Origin: Clostridia bacterium | GTDB taxonomy: Bacteria; Bacillota; Clostridia; Saccharofermentanales; Saccharofermentanaceae | Length of the DNA: 30,267 nucleotides | Reading direction: 5' to 3' | Assembly (NCBI GenBank): GCA_017881645.1 | Contig: JADGQQ010000069.1 | Coordinates: 1-30,267 of the forward strand | Shown here: piece after piece, positions 1 to 7,500 of the stretch | How positions within the stretch are numbered: the stretch's first letter is position 1 | Layout of the letters: each line of letters starts with the position of its first letter | Position numbers and translations under genes: made by a program | Notes under the pieces: generated by a model | The model's database searches: none | What the model was told of the DNA's origin: nothing | Seen by the model: the letters and a program-made list of their open reading frames with translations, nothing else

Positions 1-14
1 AGTAAAATTCTAGT

Positions 15-32
15 GTTCGCCTTTTGGCGGAC
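15..32. other. Small hairpin just upstream of tRNA-Pro
   Basis: GTTCGCC and GGCGGAC form a 7-bp stem with one G-U pair around a TTTT loop, ending four bases before the tRNA. No T-tract follows, so it is not a convincing terminator. It may be the end of an upstream transcript or a processing element. The window edge hides its context. Confidence 0.3.
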
Positions 33-36
33 ATAT

Positions 37-113
37 CGGGGTGTAGCGCAGATTGGTAGCGCGCTTGGTTCGGGACCAAGAGGCCGGAAGTTCGAGTCTT
101 CTCACTCCGACCA
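37..113 (+). tRNA. tRNA-Pro (anticodon CGG)
   Basis: A complete cloverleaf folds by eye. The acceptor stem CGGGGTG pairs with CACTCCG with one G-U. The anticodon stem CTTGG/CCAAG encloses the loop TTCGGGA, which puts anticodon CGG at 71-73 and reads the proline codon CCG. The T stem GGAAG/CTTCT encloses TTCGAGT. Discriminator base A and an encoded CCA (111-113) complete the molecule at 77 nt. Confidence 0.96.
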
Positions 114-122
114 GATCAATAT

Positions 123-154
123 AGCTCACAGGATTTGATCCTGTGAGCTTTTTG
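123..154 (+). terminator. Intrinsic terminator after tRNA-Pro
   Basis: A perfect 12-bp stem, AGCTCACAGGAT with ATCCTGTGAGCT, encloses a TTG loop and runs directly into a T-tract ending at 153. This is a textbook Rho-independent terminator for the tRNA transcript. Confidence 0.92.
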
Positions 155-163
155 TTATATAGT
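135..163 (+). promoter_or_regulatory. Possible promoter for the 199 gene
   Basis: TTGATC (135-140) and TATAGT (158-163) are 17 bp apart, giving a leader of about 29 nt before the ATG at 199. The -35 element would lie in the loop and 3' arm of the preceding terminator. Both boxes are imperfect. TTGTTA (152-157)/GATAAT (176-181) is an alternative, but it would leave almost no leader upstream of the ribosome-binding site. Confidence 0.35.
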
Positions 164-198
164 ATTGCTTAACACGATAATTAGGTAAGGAGGTTCAG

Positions 199-822
199 AT
201 GGGGTATAATCTGGATATTTCTACGATGTCTGTTCAGGAGTATAAAAACATATTAGCCCGTCAGAACCTTTTACCGGGGCGCAGAATGCTTGTGGTAAAT
301 ATCGAACAGAACTTTGATGCTATTTTGAAGCAAGGCATCGCTACTATTCTGGCACTTAAAAAGACACTTTCCACACCAAACAAGGTGTTGTCTTTTGCAA
401 AGGTAACCGGAATATCGGAAGAATATCTGATATTACTGAAAAGAGAAATGGGAAGCCTTGAACAAAAGCCTGTTAACCTTGAAAACTTCCCTGATATTGA
501 TGAACAACTTATTGCTGAGCTGAGCGACAAAGGGATAAAGAATTCTAAAGAATACTATGACATCGGATTGCCGGAAAACGATGAGATATTCAGTTTGTGC
601 GATCTTGTTAGAATCAATGGGGTTGGGGCCGTTGCGGCAAGGACCTTCTATGAAGCTGGATACCGCTCTGTTCAAGAGGTTGCCGAGGCGAATGCAACCG
701 TCATGTTAGAAAGCATATCAAGAATTAACGAAGCGAAGCATTACTATAAGGCAAAACTGGGCATCAAGGATATGCAGTTTTGCATAGATTTTGCTGTGTT
801 ACTGTTGAAACAATCCAATTAA
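199..822 (+). CDS. Helix-hairpin-helix (DUF4332-like) protein
   Basis: A 207-aa soluble protein, mostly predicted helix, with an AAGGAGG ribosome-binding site at 187-193. Around residues 136-155 it carries a helix-hairpin-helix motif (INGVGAVAARTFYEAG), followed by a region resembling the repeated HhH units of DUF4332 proteins. A second, weaker HhH-like stretch lies near residues 97-118 (FPDIDEQLIAELSDKGI). Such motifs usually contact nucleic-acid backbone without sequence preference or mediate protein contacts, and no nuclease, ligase or other catalytic motif is visible. It has its own possible promoter after the tRNA terminator and stands 51 bp ahead of the membrane protein at 874, so the two may be cotranscribed. 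The specific role is unknown and the family assignment is by motif only. Confidence 0.8.
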   Translation: MGYNLDISTMSVQEYKNILARQNLLPGRRMLVVNIEQNFDAILKQGIATILALKKTLSTPNKVLSFAKVTGISEEYLILLKREMGSLEQKPVNLENFPDIDEQLIAELSDKGIKNSKEYYDIGLPENDEIFSLCDLVRINGVGAVAARTFYEAGYRSVQEVAEANATVMLESISRINEAKHYYKAKLGIKDMQFCIDFAVLLLKQSN

Positions 823-873
823 TATGTACCATGAATAGACAAACAATACTGGAAGATCCGCAGGAGTATAGCA

Positions 874-1590
874 ATGAAAATGAAACGTTGGTGGTTACAA
901 AGACTTGAGAATAAATTCGGACGGTATGCAATACACAACCTCATTAATATAATCATTTTTGGCATGGCACTTCTGTATATCGCTGATATGGTTCTCCTTA
1001 TTGATAGCGGAAGAAGTCTGTCCAGTGTATTCTTCTTCGACCGCAGCGCAATCTTCAGCGGACAAATCTGGAGACTGATGTCATTTATTATCGTTCCGCC
1101 TGAAGCGAGCCTTATTTTCATTTTTTTTGCGCTCTATATATTATGGATGCTCGGGACTGCGTTAGAGAATGAATGGGGTTCGTTCAAATTTAACATTTTC
1201 TATCTGTTCGGTATGATGGGTGCGATCTGTGCAGGGATGATTACAGGATATGCGACGAATACCTATTTAAATATGTCTCTTTTTCTAGCGTTTGCCATAC
1301 TCTATCCCAATTTCATTTTTCGTTTGTTTTTTGTAATTCCGATCAAGGTGAAGTATCTTGCCTATTTTGATGCAGCATTTCTTATTATCTTGCTCATTAT
1401 CAGCAGTTGGCCAGGGAAAATCGCACTTATTGTATCGCTACTGAATATTTTGATTTTTTTCTGGCGTGACTTGTTGGATGGCCTTAAGCTGTTACTCCGA
1501 AGGATCTCGATAAAATTGAAAATAAGTAGGGGCGTAAAAATGACAGGCAGGAACAAGAACATCCAAAATATTAGCAAAAAGAATCGCTGA
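874..1590 (+). CDS. Rhomboid-like membrane protein, probably not a protease
   Basis: A 238-aa protein with about six hydrophobic segments (roughly residues 23-43, 77-94, 106-126, 131-154, 161-178, 181-198) and a basic C-terminal tail of about 40 residues. The stretch from IWRLMSF (66-72) through LGTALENEWG (93-102) resembles the L1-loop/TM2 region of the rhomboid superfamily. The catalytic GxSG in TM4 is missing (NMSLFLAF at 133-140), and there is no histidine in the last helix (SLLNILIFF). It therefore looks like a pseudoprotease in the derlin/iRhom sense, and an ER-like role cannot be transferred to a bacterium. AGGAG at 862-866 supports the ATG at 874. Membrane topology is inferred from hydropathy by eye. 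Function unknown. Confidence 0.78.
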   Translation: MKMKRWWLQRLENKFGRYAIHNLINIIIFGMALLYIADMVLLIDSGRSLSSVFFFDRSAIFSGQIWRLMSFIIVPPEASLIFIFFALYILWMLGTALENEWGSFKFNIFYLFGMMGAICAGMITGYATNTYLNMSLFLAFAILYPNFIFRLFFVIPIKVKYLAYFDAAFLIILLIISSWPGKIALIVSLLNILIFFWRDLLDGLKLLLRRISIKLKISRGVKMTGRNKNIQNISKKNR

Positions 1591-1610
1591 TATACGACGA
1601 GATACATGGC

Positions 1611-1643
1611 TGATTTCTGGATGATTTCCGGATGATTTCTGAC
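1611..1643 (+). repeat. Three tandem 11-bp repeats upstream of thyA
   Basis: TGATTTCTGGA, TGATTTCCGGA and TGATTTCTGAC follow one another without gaps. Units 1 and 2 differ at one position, and units 1 and 3 differ at the last two. The array lies 38 bp upstream of the candidate thyA -10 element and is outside any gene. It could be an operator array or a chance slippage product. Confidence 0.7.
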
Positions 1644-1680
1644 GGACGATCCCAAGAATCTGTAAAATACCGGATGCCTA

Positions 1681-1689
1681 TGGTAGAAT
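1681..1689 (+). promoter_or_regulatory. Possible extended -10 promoter for thyA-folA
   Basis: TGG followed by TAGAAT (1684-1689) fits an extended -10 element and would give a leader of about 37 nt. The -35 position (1661-1666, TGTAAA) is poor, which extended -10 promoters tolerate. Confidence 0.38.
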
Positions 1690-1732
1690 ATTTTCAATAC
1701 GCAAATGAACGAGTGATTGTTTGGAGGCTTCC

Positions 1733-2563
1733 TTGAGCAAAGCAGATGAATTGTTTATCGCCAATTGTCGGGAAATTCTGGAACATGGGTTTTCAACCGA
1801 GAATGAGAAAGTTCGACCCAAGTGGTCGGATGGAACCGATGCATTTACCTATAAGAGTTTCTGTATCGTAAATCGCTATAACTTGAAAGATGAATTCCCC
1901 ATGCTTACCCAGAGATACATCAACTTTTCGGCGGCCGTCGATGAGCTCTTGTGGATTTGGCAGAAAAAATCGAACGACATTCATGACTTCAAGAGTCATA
2001 TTTGGGATGCGTGGGCCGATGCTTCCGGATCGATCGGGAAGGCCTACGGATATCAATTGCAAGTCAAACATACATATAAAGAGGGCGCGTTTGATCAGGT
2101 GGACCGGGTACTGTTTGATCTTGCAAATAATCCATACAGCCGGAGAATTCTTACCAACATGTACGTCCATCAGGATCTTTCGGAGATGAATCTGTATCCA
2201 TGCGCCTATTCGATGACGTTTAATGTAACCGGAAATTCACTGAATGCAATTTTGAATCAGCGCTCTCAGGATATGCTGGTAGCCAACGGATGGAATGTCT
2301 GTCAGTACGCTGTTCTTGTCCATCTTTTCGCAAAAGCATCCGGACTTGAGGTCGGTGAACTGGTTCATGTGATCGCAGACGCACATATTTATGACCGGCA
2401 TATTCCTATTGTAAAAGAACTGATTGAACGTCCGTGTTTTCCGGCTCCTGACTTGATTCTCCCGCCGGACATCACAGATTTTTATGCATTTAAGGCAGAA
2501 GATATTCATCTTGAGAATTACCGGTTCGGTCCCAAAATAACATCGATACCGGTCGCCGTGTAA
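1733..2563 (+). CDS. thyA: Thymidylate synthase (ThyA)
   Basis: Converts dUMP to dTMP with methylene-tetrahydrofolate as carbon donor and reductant, releasing dihydrofolate. The nucleophilic cysteine is Cys157 in LYPCAYS. It is followed by QRSQDML, the conserved Asn-containing WNVCQYA and VIADAHIYDRHI, all in family order. The residue after Cys is Ala rather than the common His, so this is a divergent ThyA branch. I chose the TTG at 1733 (276 aa) because GGAGG at 1723-1727 sits 5 nt before it. An in-frame TTG at 1721 would place that site inside the gene. The folA gene that recycles its dihydrofolate follows 30 bp downstream, a classic functional pair. Confidence 0.93.
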   Translation: MSKADELFIANCREILEHGFSTENEKVRPKWSDGTDAFTYKSFCIVNRYNLKDEFPMLTQRYINFSAAVDELLWIWQKKSNDIHDFKSHIWDAWADASGSIGKAYGYQLQVKHTYKEGAFDQVDRVLFDLANNPYSRRILTNMYVHQDLSEMNLYPCAYSMTFNVTGNSLNAILNQRSQDMLVANGWNVCQYAVLVHLFAKASGLEVGELVHVIADAHIYDRHIPIVKELIERPCFPAPDLILPPDITDFYAFKAEDIHLENYRFGPKITSIPVAV

Positions 2564-2593
2564 TCAAATCCCGTTTGTGAGGAAGGAAAAAAG

Positions 2594-3100
2594 ATGAAAG
2601 CAATTGTTGCTGTGGACACGGAGTGGGGCATCGGGAATCAAGGAGAGCTTCTTGTCAGTCTGCCGGAAGACCAGAAAGATACTTTTCGAAGACTCACTTA
2701 TGGCAATACGATTATTTACGGCCGGAAAACGATGAGTACTTTTCCGGCGCAAAAACTACTTCCCGGGCGTACGAACATTATTTTGAGCCGGAATCCCGCC
2801 TTTGCAAAAGATGGCGCGATCATTCTTCATTCGGATGAGGAAGTTCTCGAATATTGCCGGAATCATCCGGAAGAGGAGCAGTTTCTGATCGGAGGCGCTG
2901 AAGTTTTTCAGGGGCTGCTGCCATATTGTTCGGAGGCAATTGTATCTAGAATTGACCACACATTTCATGCAGATGTGTTTTTCCCGAACCTGGATGAAGA
3001 TCTTGGATGGAAAGAAGTAAGCCGTTCTGAAGTGATTCATTCGGTCAAAGGATTTGATTTCACCGTTCACCAGTACAGAAATCTGAATATACAATTTTAA
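2594..3100 (+). CDS. folA: Dihydrofolate reductase
   Basis: Reduces dihydrofolate to tetrahydrofolate with NADPH. At 168 aa it has the normal family length. The N-terminal strand and loop (AVDTEWGIGNQGELL) correspond to the Met20 loop region. Asp26 in LPEDQKDTFRRLT is the expected substrate-protonating acid. TIIYGRKTMSTF and LPGRTNIILSR are the NADPH-binding signatures, and FLIGGAEVF matches the conserved IGG segment. AGGAAGG around 2580-2586 precedes the ATG. It follows thyA by 30 bp and is probably cotranscribed, restoring the tetrahydrofolate that ThyA oxidises. Confidence 0.95.
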   Translation: MKAIVAVDTEWGIGNQGELLVSLPEDQKDTFRRLTYGNTIIYGRKTMSTFPAQKLLPGRTNIILSRNPAFAKDGAIILHSDEEVLEYCRNHPEEEQFLIGGAEVFQGLLPYCSEAIVSRIDHTFHADVFFPNLDEDLGWKEVSRSEVIHSVKGFDFTVHQYRNLNIQF

Positions 3101-3190
3101 ATATGCATTAGCAACAAATTTCCTTTGAATATTTGTGCATATTGCATAAAGATACAGTGCGGCTTATGTATAAGATGTCTAATTTTCTTG

Positions 3191-3219
3191 TTGCTTTGAG
3201 AAATGCCGTATGGTATACT
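3191..3219 (+). promoter_or_regulatory. Promoter of the 87-aa gene
   Basis: TTGCTT (3191-3196), a 17-bp spacer and TATACT (3214-3219), with an extended TGG just before the -10. The leader would be about 100 nt. The spacing is good and both boxes are close to the vegetative consensus. Upstream, 3101-3190 is AT-rich, with a weak dyad pairing ACAAAT and ATTTGT. Confidence 0.65.
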
Positions 3220-3326
3220 CAATTTGACAGATAGGAACAGTAGCTGTCATAGAAACAGAGCTTGAATTGCTTGATACATTGTTGGATCACAGGGTGATTC
3301 AGACAATTCCTAAGGAGGAATGACTC

Positions 3327-3590
3327 ATGAAAGCGTTTAATTTGAACAATGTTGATGTCCAGGCCTTTATGCATGTATTAGATTCGTGCAAAGGTGATGT
3401 TATGCTCATCACGGATGAGGATGACCGCTTTAACCTCAAGAGCAAGCTCAGTCAGATCGCAGGACTTGTGAATCTGATCGAAGGTGGAAAACTGGTTAAC
3501 GCCAAGATCTACTGCTCAAATCCGGAAGATGAATCTTTACTGTTCAGACTCAATCTTTTCGGAGCTGCCAGCGAGACGGAAGAGAAATAA
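3327..3590 (+). CDS. Small conserved-looking protein of unknown function
   Basis: An 87-aa, acidic-tailed soluble protein with AAGGAGGA at 3312-3319 ahead of the ATG. It alternates short hydrophobic strands with helices: DVQAFMHVLDSC, GDVMLITDEDDRFNLKSKLSQ, then a helix and a final strand LVNAKIYC. The pattern (helix, strand, charged turn, N-L-K-S-K-L) recalls small Clostridia proteins often labelled with unreliable names or as HPr-like, but there is no phosphorylatable histidine at an HPr-type site. I do not assign a function. It is transcribed alone, with its own promoter (3191-3219) and its own terminator (3625-3660), which suggests independent regulation or high expression. Confidence 0.75.
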   Translation: MKAFNLNNVDVQAFMHVLDSCKGDVMLITDEDDRFNLKSKLSQIAGLVNLIEGGKLVNAKIYCSNPEDESLLFRLNLFGAASETEEK

Positions 3591-3624
3591 TTCTCTATTC
3601 GCTCTGGTTTATGCTTGAAGTTGG

Positions 3625-3660
3625 ATCCGTTTCAGATGCATATCTGGGGCGGATTTTTTT
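3625..3660 (+). terminator. Intrinsic terminator after the 87-aa gene
   Basis: ATCCGTTTCAGAT pairs with ATCTGGGGCGGAT over 13 positions, with three consecutive T-G wobbles, around a GCAT loop. A run of seven T follows immediately (3654-3660). Confidence 0.85.
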
Positions 3661-3711
3661 GTGATTTGGTTTCGATGATGTCTATTTTGCTTTCGTAAAA
3701 ATCAGTGAATA

Positions 3712-3720
3712 TGCTATAAT
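3712..3720 (+). promoter_or_regulatory. Extended -10 promoter for the 3761-13253 operon
   Basis: TGC immediately precedes a perfect TATAAT (3715-3720). A TTGCTT lies 22 bp upstream, too far for standard spacing, so the extended -10 is the main support. Transcription would start near 3727. Confidence 0.5.
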
Positions 3721-3760
3721 CAGATTCTGTAGACTTATGCCCGTTTGGAAAGGATGTTTA

Positions 3761-4579
3761 ATGACGTTTTACCGATACAATGCTCTTGATATTGCCGCGT
3801 ACTTCAAATGGACCAGTATGCCCGCCGATACGGAGCGCATCTATCTGGATCTGCTGTTTCAGATGCGTGAACAGATCCTGGCGAGACCGCTTGCGAAAGA
3901 TTTCGAATCTTTTGTTCGGGCCGTTTTTCGTGAAATGTACCATGTTTGGGCGCGAGGATTTGAAAACGAATTTTCAGATGTGAAACGGATCGCGCCGGAA
4001 GATGCGGTATCACTTTTTTGTGATCAGAAATTTATCGTGTTGGAATCATATATGAAACTGCTTTCCCTGCATTTGATACTTGCGGAAAATCTGCCTTATG
4101 TTCGCATTAATTTTGTCGGTCTTCCGCTGCTGATCGGACTCGACGGTGCATTCAGTGAGTTCGAGCAAAATCTGACCGTAGCAGCAAAAACGCTGCAGCT
4201 GGCCGCAAGAGACGACAGAGGCAACGAATACGATCTGTCTCTCGGTGTGCCGAACGAGCCATTGTGTGTCGGTCTCCGCAGCGAATTCCGCAGGGAAATT
4301 TTCGGATCCGTCGGATACCGCGTCAAACGCAATAATGACTACCAGGAGAAAATGCGTCTTCTCCGTATTAAATCAAAAATGGATCAGGATACGCAGGATA
4401 TGCTTCGAAAAGCTTCCGAGGCCAAGAGATCCGTAAGAACGCAGACCGCAATTGCGAAGAACATCCCGACGGCATTGCCGTCTGACAAACCTTCTGGAAT
4501 ACCAAATCCGCTTTCCACGGATAAGAAGGACAACAGGAAGACAAAACAAACCAAAAGAAAAGGTGAACTGCATGCATAA
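3761..4579 (+). CDS. Unknown protein coupled to the giant activase
   Basis: A 272-aa protein I do not recognise. Residues 1-200 look globular and mixed, with aromatic-rich helices (FVRAVFREMYHVWARGF at 51-67) and a hydrophobic stretch INFVGLPLLIGLDGAF (116-131) that may be a buried core strand rather than a membrane span. From about residue 200 the chain is charged and helical, and the last 40 residues are Lys/Pro/Ser-rich and probably disordered. The start at 3761 is chosen because GGAAAGGA (3747-3754) is well spaced for it; an ATG at 3737 would lie about 10 nt after the predicted transcription start and upstream of that site. Its last 8 nt overlap the start of the 1490-aa iron-sulfur protein, implying translational coupling and possibly a shared complex. 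Confidence 0.72.
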   Translation: MTFYRYNALDIAAYFKWTSMPADTERIYLDLLFQMREQILARPLAKDFESFVRAVFREMYHVWARGFENEFSDVKRIAPEDAVSLFCDQKFIVLESYMKLLSLHLILAENLPYVRINFVGLPLLIGLDGAFSEFEQNLTVAAKTLQLAARDDRGNEYDLSLGVPNEPLCVGLRSEFRREIFGSVGYRVKRNNDYQEKMRLLRIKSKMDQDTQDMLRKASEAKRSVRTQTAIAKNIPTALPSDKPSGIPNPLSTDKKDNRKTKQTKRKGELHA

Positions 4580-7500
4580 TGTCCTGCAAATGGGTCTCGA
4601 TATTGGTTCGACGACCATCAAGATTATATTACTGGATGGAGATCAGATCGTTCATCAACAGTATAGAAGACACAATTCGGATATCCGGGGTGAATTGATC
4701 AAAGCATTTGAAGATTTGAGTGCTGATTTTCCTGCGCAGCCGGTGAAGATTGCCATTACCGGATCAGGCGGCCTTTCGGTCGCCAACTGGCTCGGACTTT
4801 CATTTGTTCAGGAAGTTATTGCAGAGACCGTTGCCATTTCAAGATATAACCCGGATACGGACATTATTATTGAACTTGGCGGTGAAGATGCCAAGATTAC
4901 CTACCTGCATCCGGTTCCGGAACAGCGCATGAACGGTACTTGTGCCGGCGGTACCGGAGCATTTATTGATCAGATGGCTACTCTTCTGCAGACGGATGCG
5001 GACGGACTCAATGATCTTGCAAAAAAATATACGACGATCTATACGATTGCATCCCGATGCGGTGTTTTTGCGAAAAGCGACCTGCAGCCTCTGATCAACG
5101 AAGGAGCGGCAAAATCGGATCTTGCAGCCTCGATTCTGCAGGCCGTCGTCAATCAGACGATCGCCGGACTGGCTTGCGGCCGGCCGATCCGGGGCAACGT
5201 CGCGTTTTTGGGCGGTCCGCTGTATTTTAACTCGGAATTGCGCGCCGCGTTTGAGAGAACGCTTCAACACCAGGTGAAGTCATTCTGGCTTCCTGAGAAT
5301 GCGCAGCTCTATGTTGCGATCGGCGCCGCTCTGTCAGCACAGTGCGAACCGGTCATTTTGTCGGATGTTGTCGAATCTTTTCAGAATAATGACTCATATG
5401 TTCCTGATATTACCCGCATTCCGCCGCTTTTCAAGGATGAGGAAGAAAAGAGAGCGTTTGATGAGCGCCATGATCGGGCGACGCTGGTGCTTTTCGATTT
5501 GTCCAAGCAAAAAGGCCCTTGTTTTCTGGGTATTGATGCCGGAAGCACCACGACCAAAGCTGTTCTGATCAATAACGAGGGTCAGCTGATTTATACGTAT
5601 TATGGCGGCAATAAAGGGAATCCGGTCAAGAGTTCAGTTTCCATTATGAAGGATCTCTACAGCCAGATGCCGGATGAGGCGTATATTGCCTACGCCTGCG
5701 TTACCGGTTACGGCGAAAACATCATTCGTGCGGCTCTGCGCGTTGATGAAGGCGAAATTGAAACCATGGCGCATTTCCAGTCTGCAAAATTTTTCTGTCC
5801 GGAAGTGGACTTCATTATCGACATCGGCGGTCAGGACATGAAATGCATGCGCATTCGAAACGGTGTCATTGATTCGATTATGCTCAATGAAGCGTGCTCA
5901 TCCGGCTGCGGATCCTTTATTCAGACGTTCGCGGAAAATCTTCAGATGGATGCGCACTCGTTTTCGGTCGAAGCGCTGTCGGCAAGAAATCCCGTTGATC
6001 TCGGGACACGATGCACCGTATTTATGAATTCAAAAGTCAAGCAGGCACAGAAAGAAGGCGCAACGGTCGGAGATATATCCGCAGGTCTTTCATATTCTGT
6101 TGTTCGGAATGCACTGTACAAAGTAATCAAAATCAGGGATACATCGCAGCTCGGAAAAAAGATCGTCGTACAGGGCGGAACATTTCTGAACGACGCGATT
6201 CTTCGATGCTTCGAGCTCATTTCCGGGCGCGAAGTCATCCGCCCGAATCTGGCCGGTCTCATGGGAGCTTTCGGTGCGGCGCTGGTTGCAAAGAAACGGT
6301 GCAAGGACCCGTCGGCCGTCTCATCGATTCTCGGATTGGAAGAACTGGCTGTTTTCAGTATGTCAACGGAGATGAACACATGCAAGCTTTGCGGAAATCA
6401 CTGTAAATTAACCGTGTCCACTTTTTCCAACGGACGGAAATTCACATCCGGTAACCGCTGTGAAAAGGGTGAAGGCATTATCGATAACAAAGTGACGGTT
6501 CCGAACCTGTTTTTGTACAAATACAACCGCACTTTCCGATACAAGTCCCTTGCCGCTGCGGATGCGCCCAGAGGGCAAATCGGAATTCCTCGCGTTCTGA
6601 ATTTGTACGAGAACTACCCGTTTTGGTTCACGGTCTTTACGAAGCTCGGGTTTCAAGTGATTCTCTCCGCAAAATCGGATCACCAGCTTTTCGAAAAAGG
6701 CATGGATTCAATCCCGTCGGAAAGCGTATGCTATCCCGCCAAGCTCGTCCACGGGCATATTGAAGATCTGATTGAAAAGGGCGTTAAGACGATATTTTAT
6801 CCGGATATTCCGTATGAGCGTTCTGAGAATGAAAATGCGAACAATCATTTTAACTGTCCGATTGTTGCGTCCTATCCGGAAGTCATCCGGAACAATGTTG
6901 AGAATCTTGCGACGCACAATGTACGCTTTCTGAACCCTTTTCTTCCTCTGGACAACCCGCAAAAGCTTGCGGCGAGTCTAAGCGAGATTTTTGCAAACGA
7001 GAAAGTGTCAAAGGCGGAAGCTTTAGCGGCAATTGCAGCCGGCGATATTGAATATGATGCTTTTAAAGCTGAAATCTTTCAGAAGGGTCAGGAAATTCTT
7101 GAAGAACTGAAACGAACCGGTAAAAAGGGGATTGTTCTTGCGGGACGCCCGTATCACTGTGACCCGGAAATCCATCATGGTATTCCGGAAATGATCAACG
7201 GGCTCGGGCTGGCGGTGTTGACTGAAGACAGCGTGGCCGTCCCCGGACATCTGCAGCGCCCGATTCGCGTGGTCGACCAGTGGATGTATCACACAAGACT
7301 CTATGAAGCCGCGGCTTTTGTCGCCGAACAGGCGAATCTGGAACTTGTGCAGCTGAATTCGTTCGGTTGCGGACTGGATGCCGTAACATCGGATCAGGTC
7401 CAGGAGATCCTGGAATCGAAGGGGAAACTGTATACGCTTCTCAAAATTGACGAGGTTAGTAATCTGGGCGCAGCCCGTATCCGTATCCGCTCGCTGAAAG

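Noticed and set aside
4452..4571. N-terminal extension of the giant activase frame
   Set aside because: These 40 codons are Arg-rich out-of-frame translation of the previous gene. The ATG at 4572 has a ribosome-binding site and immediately precedes the first ATPase motif.
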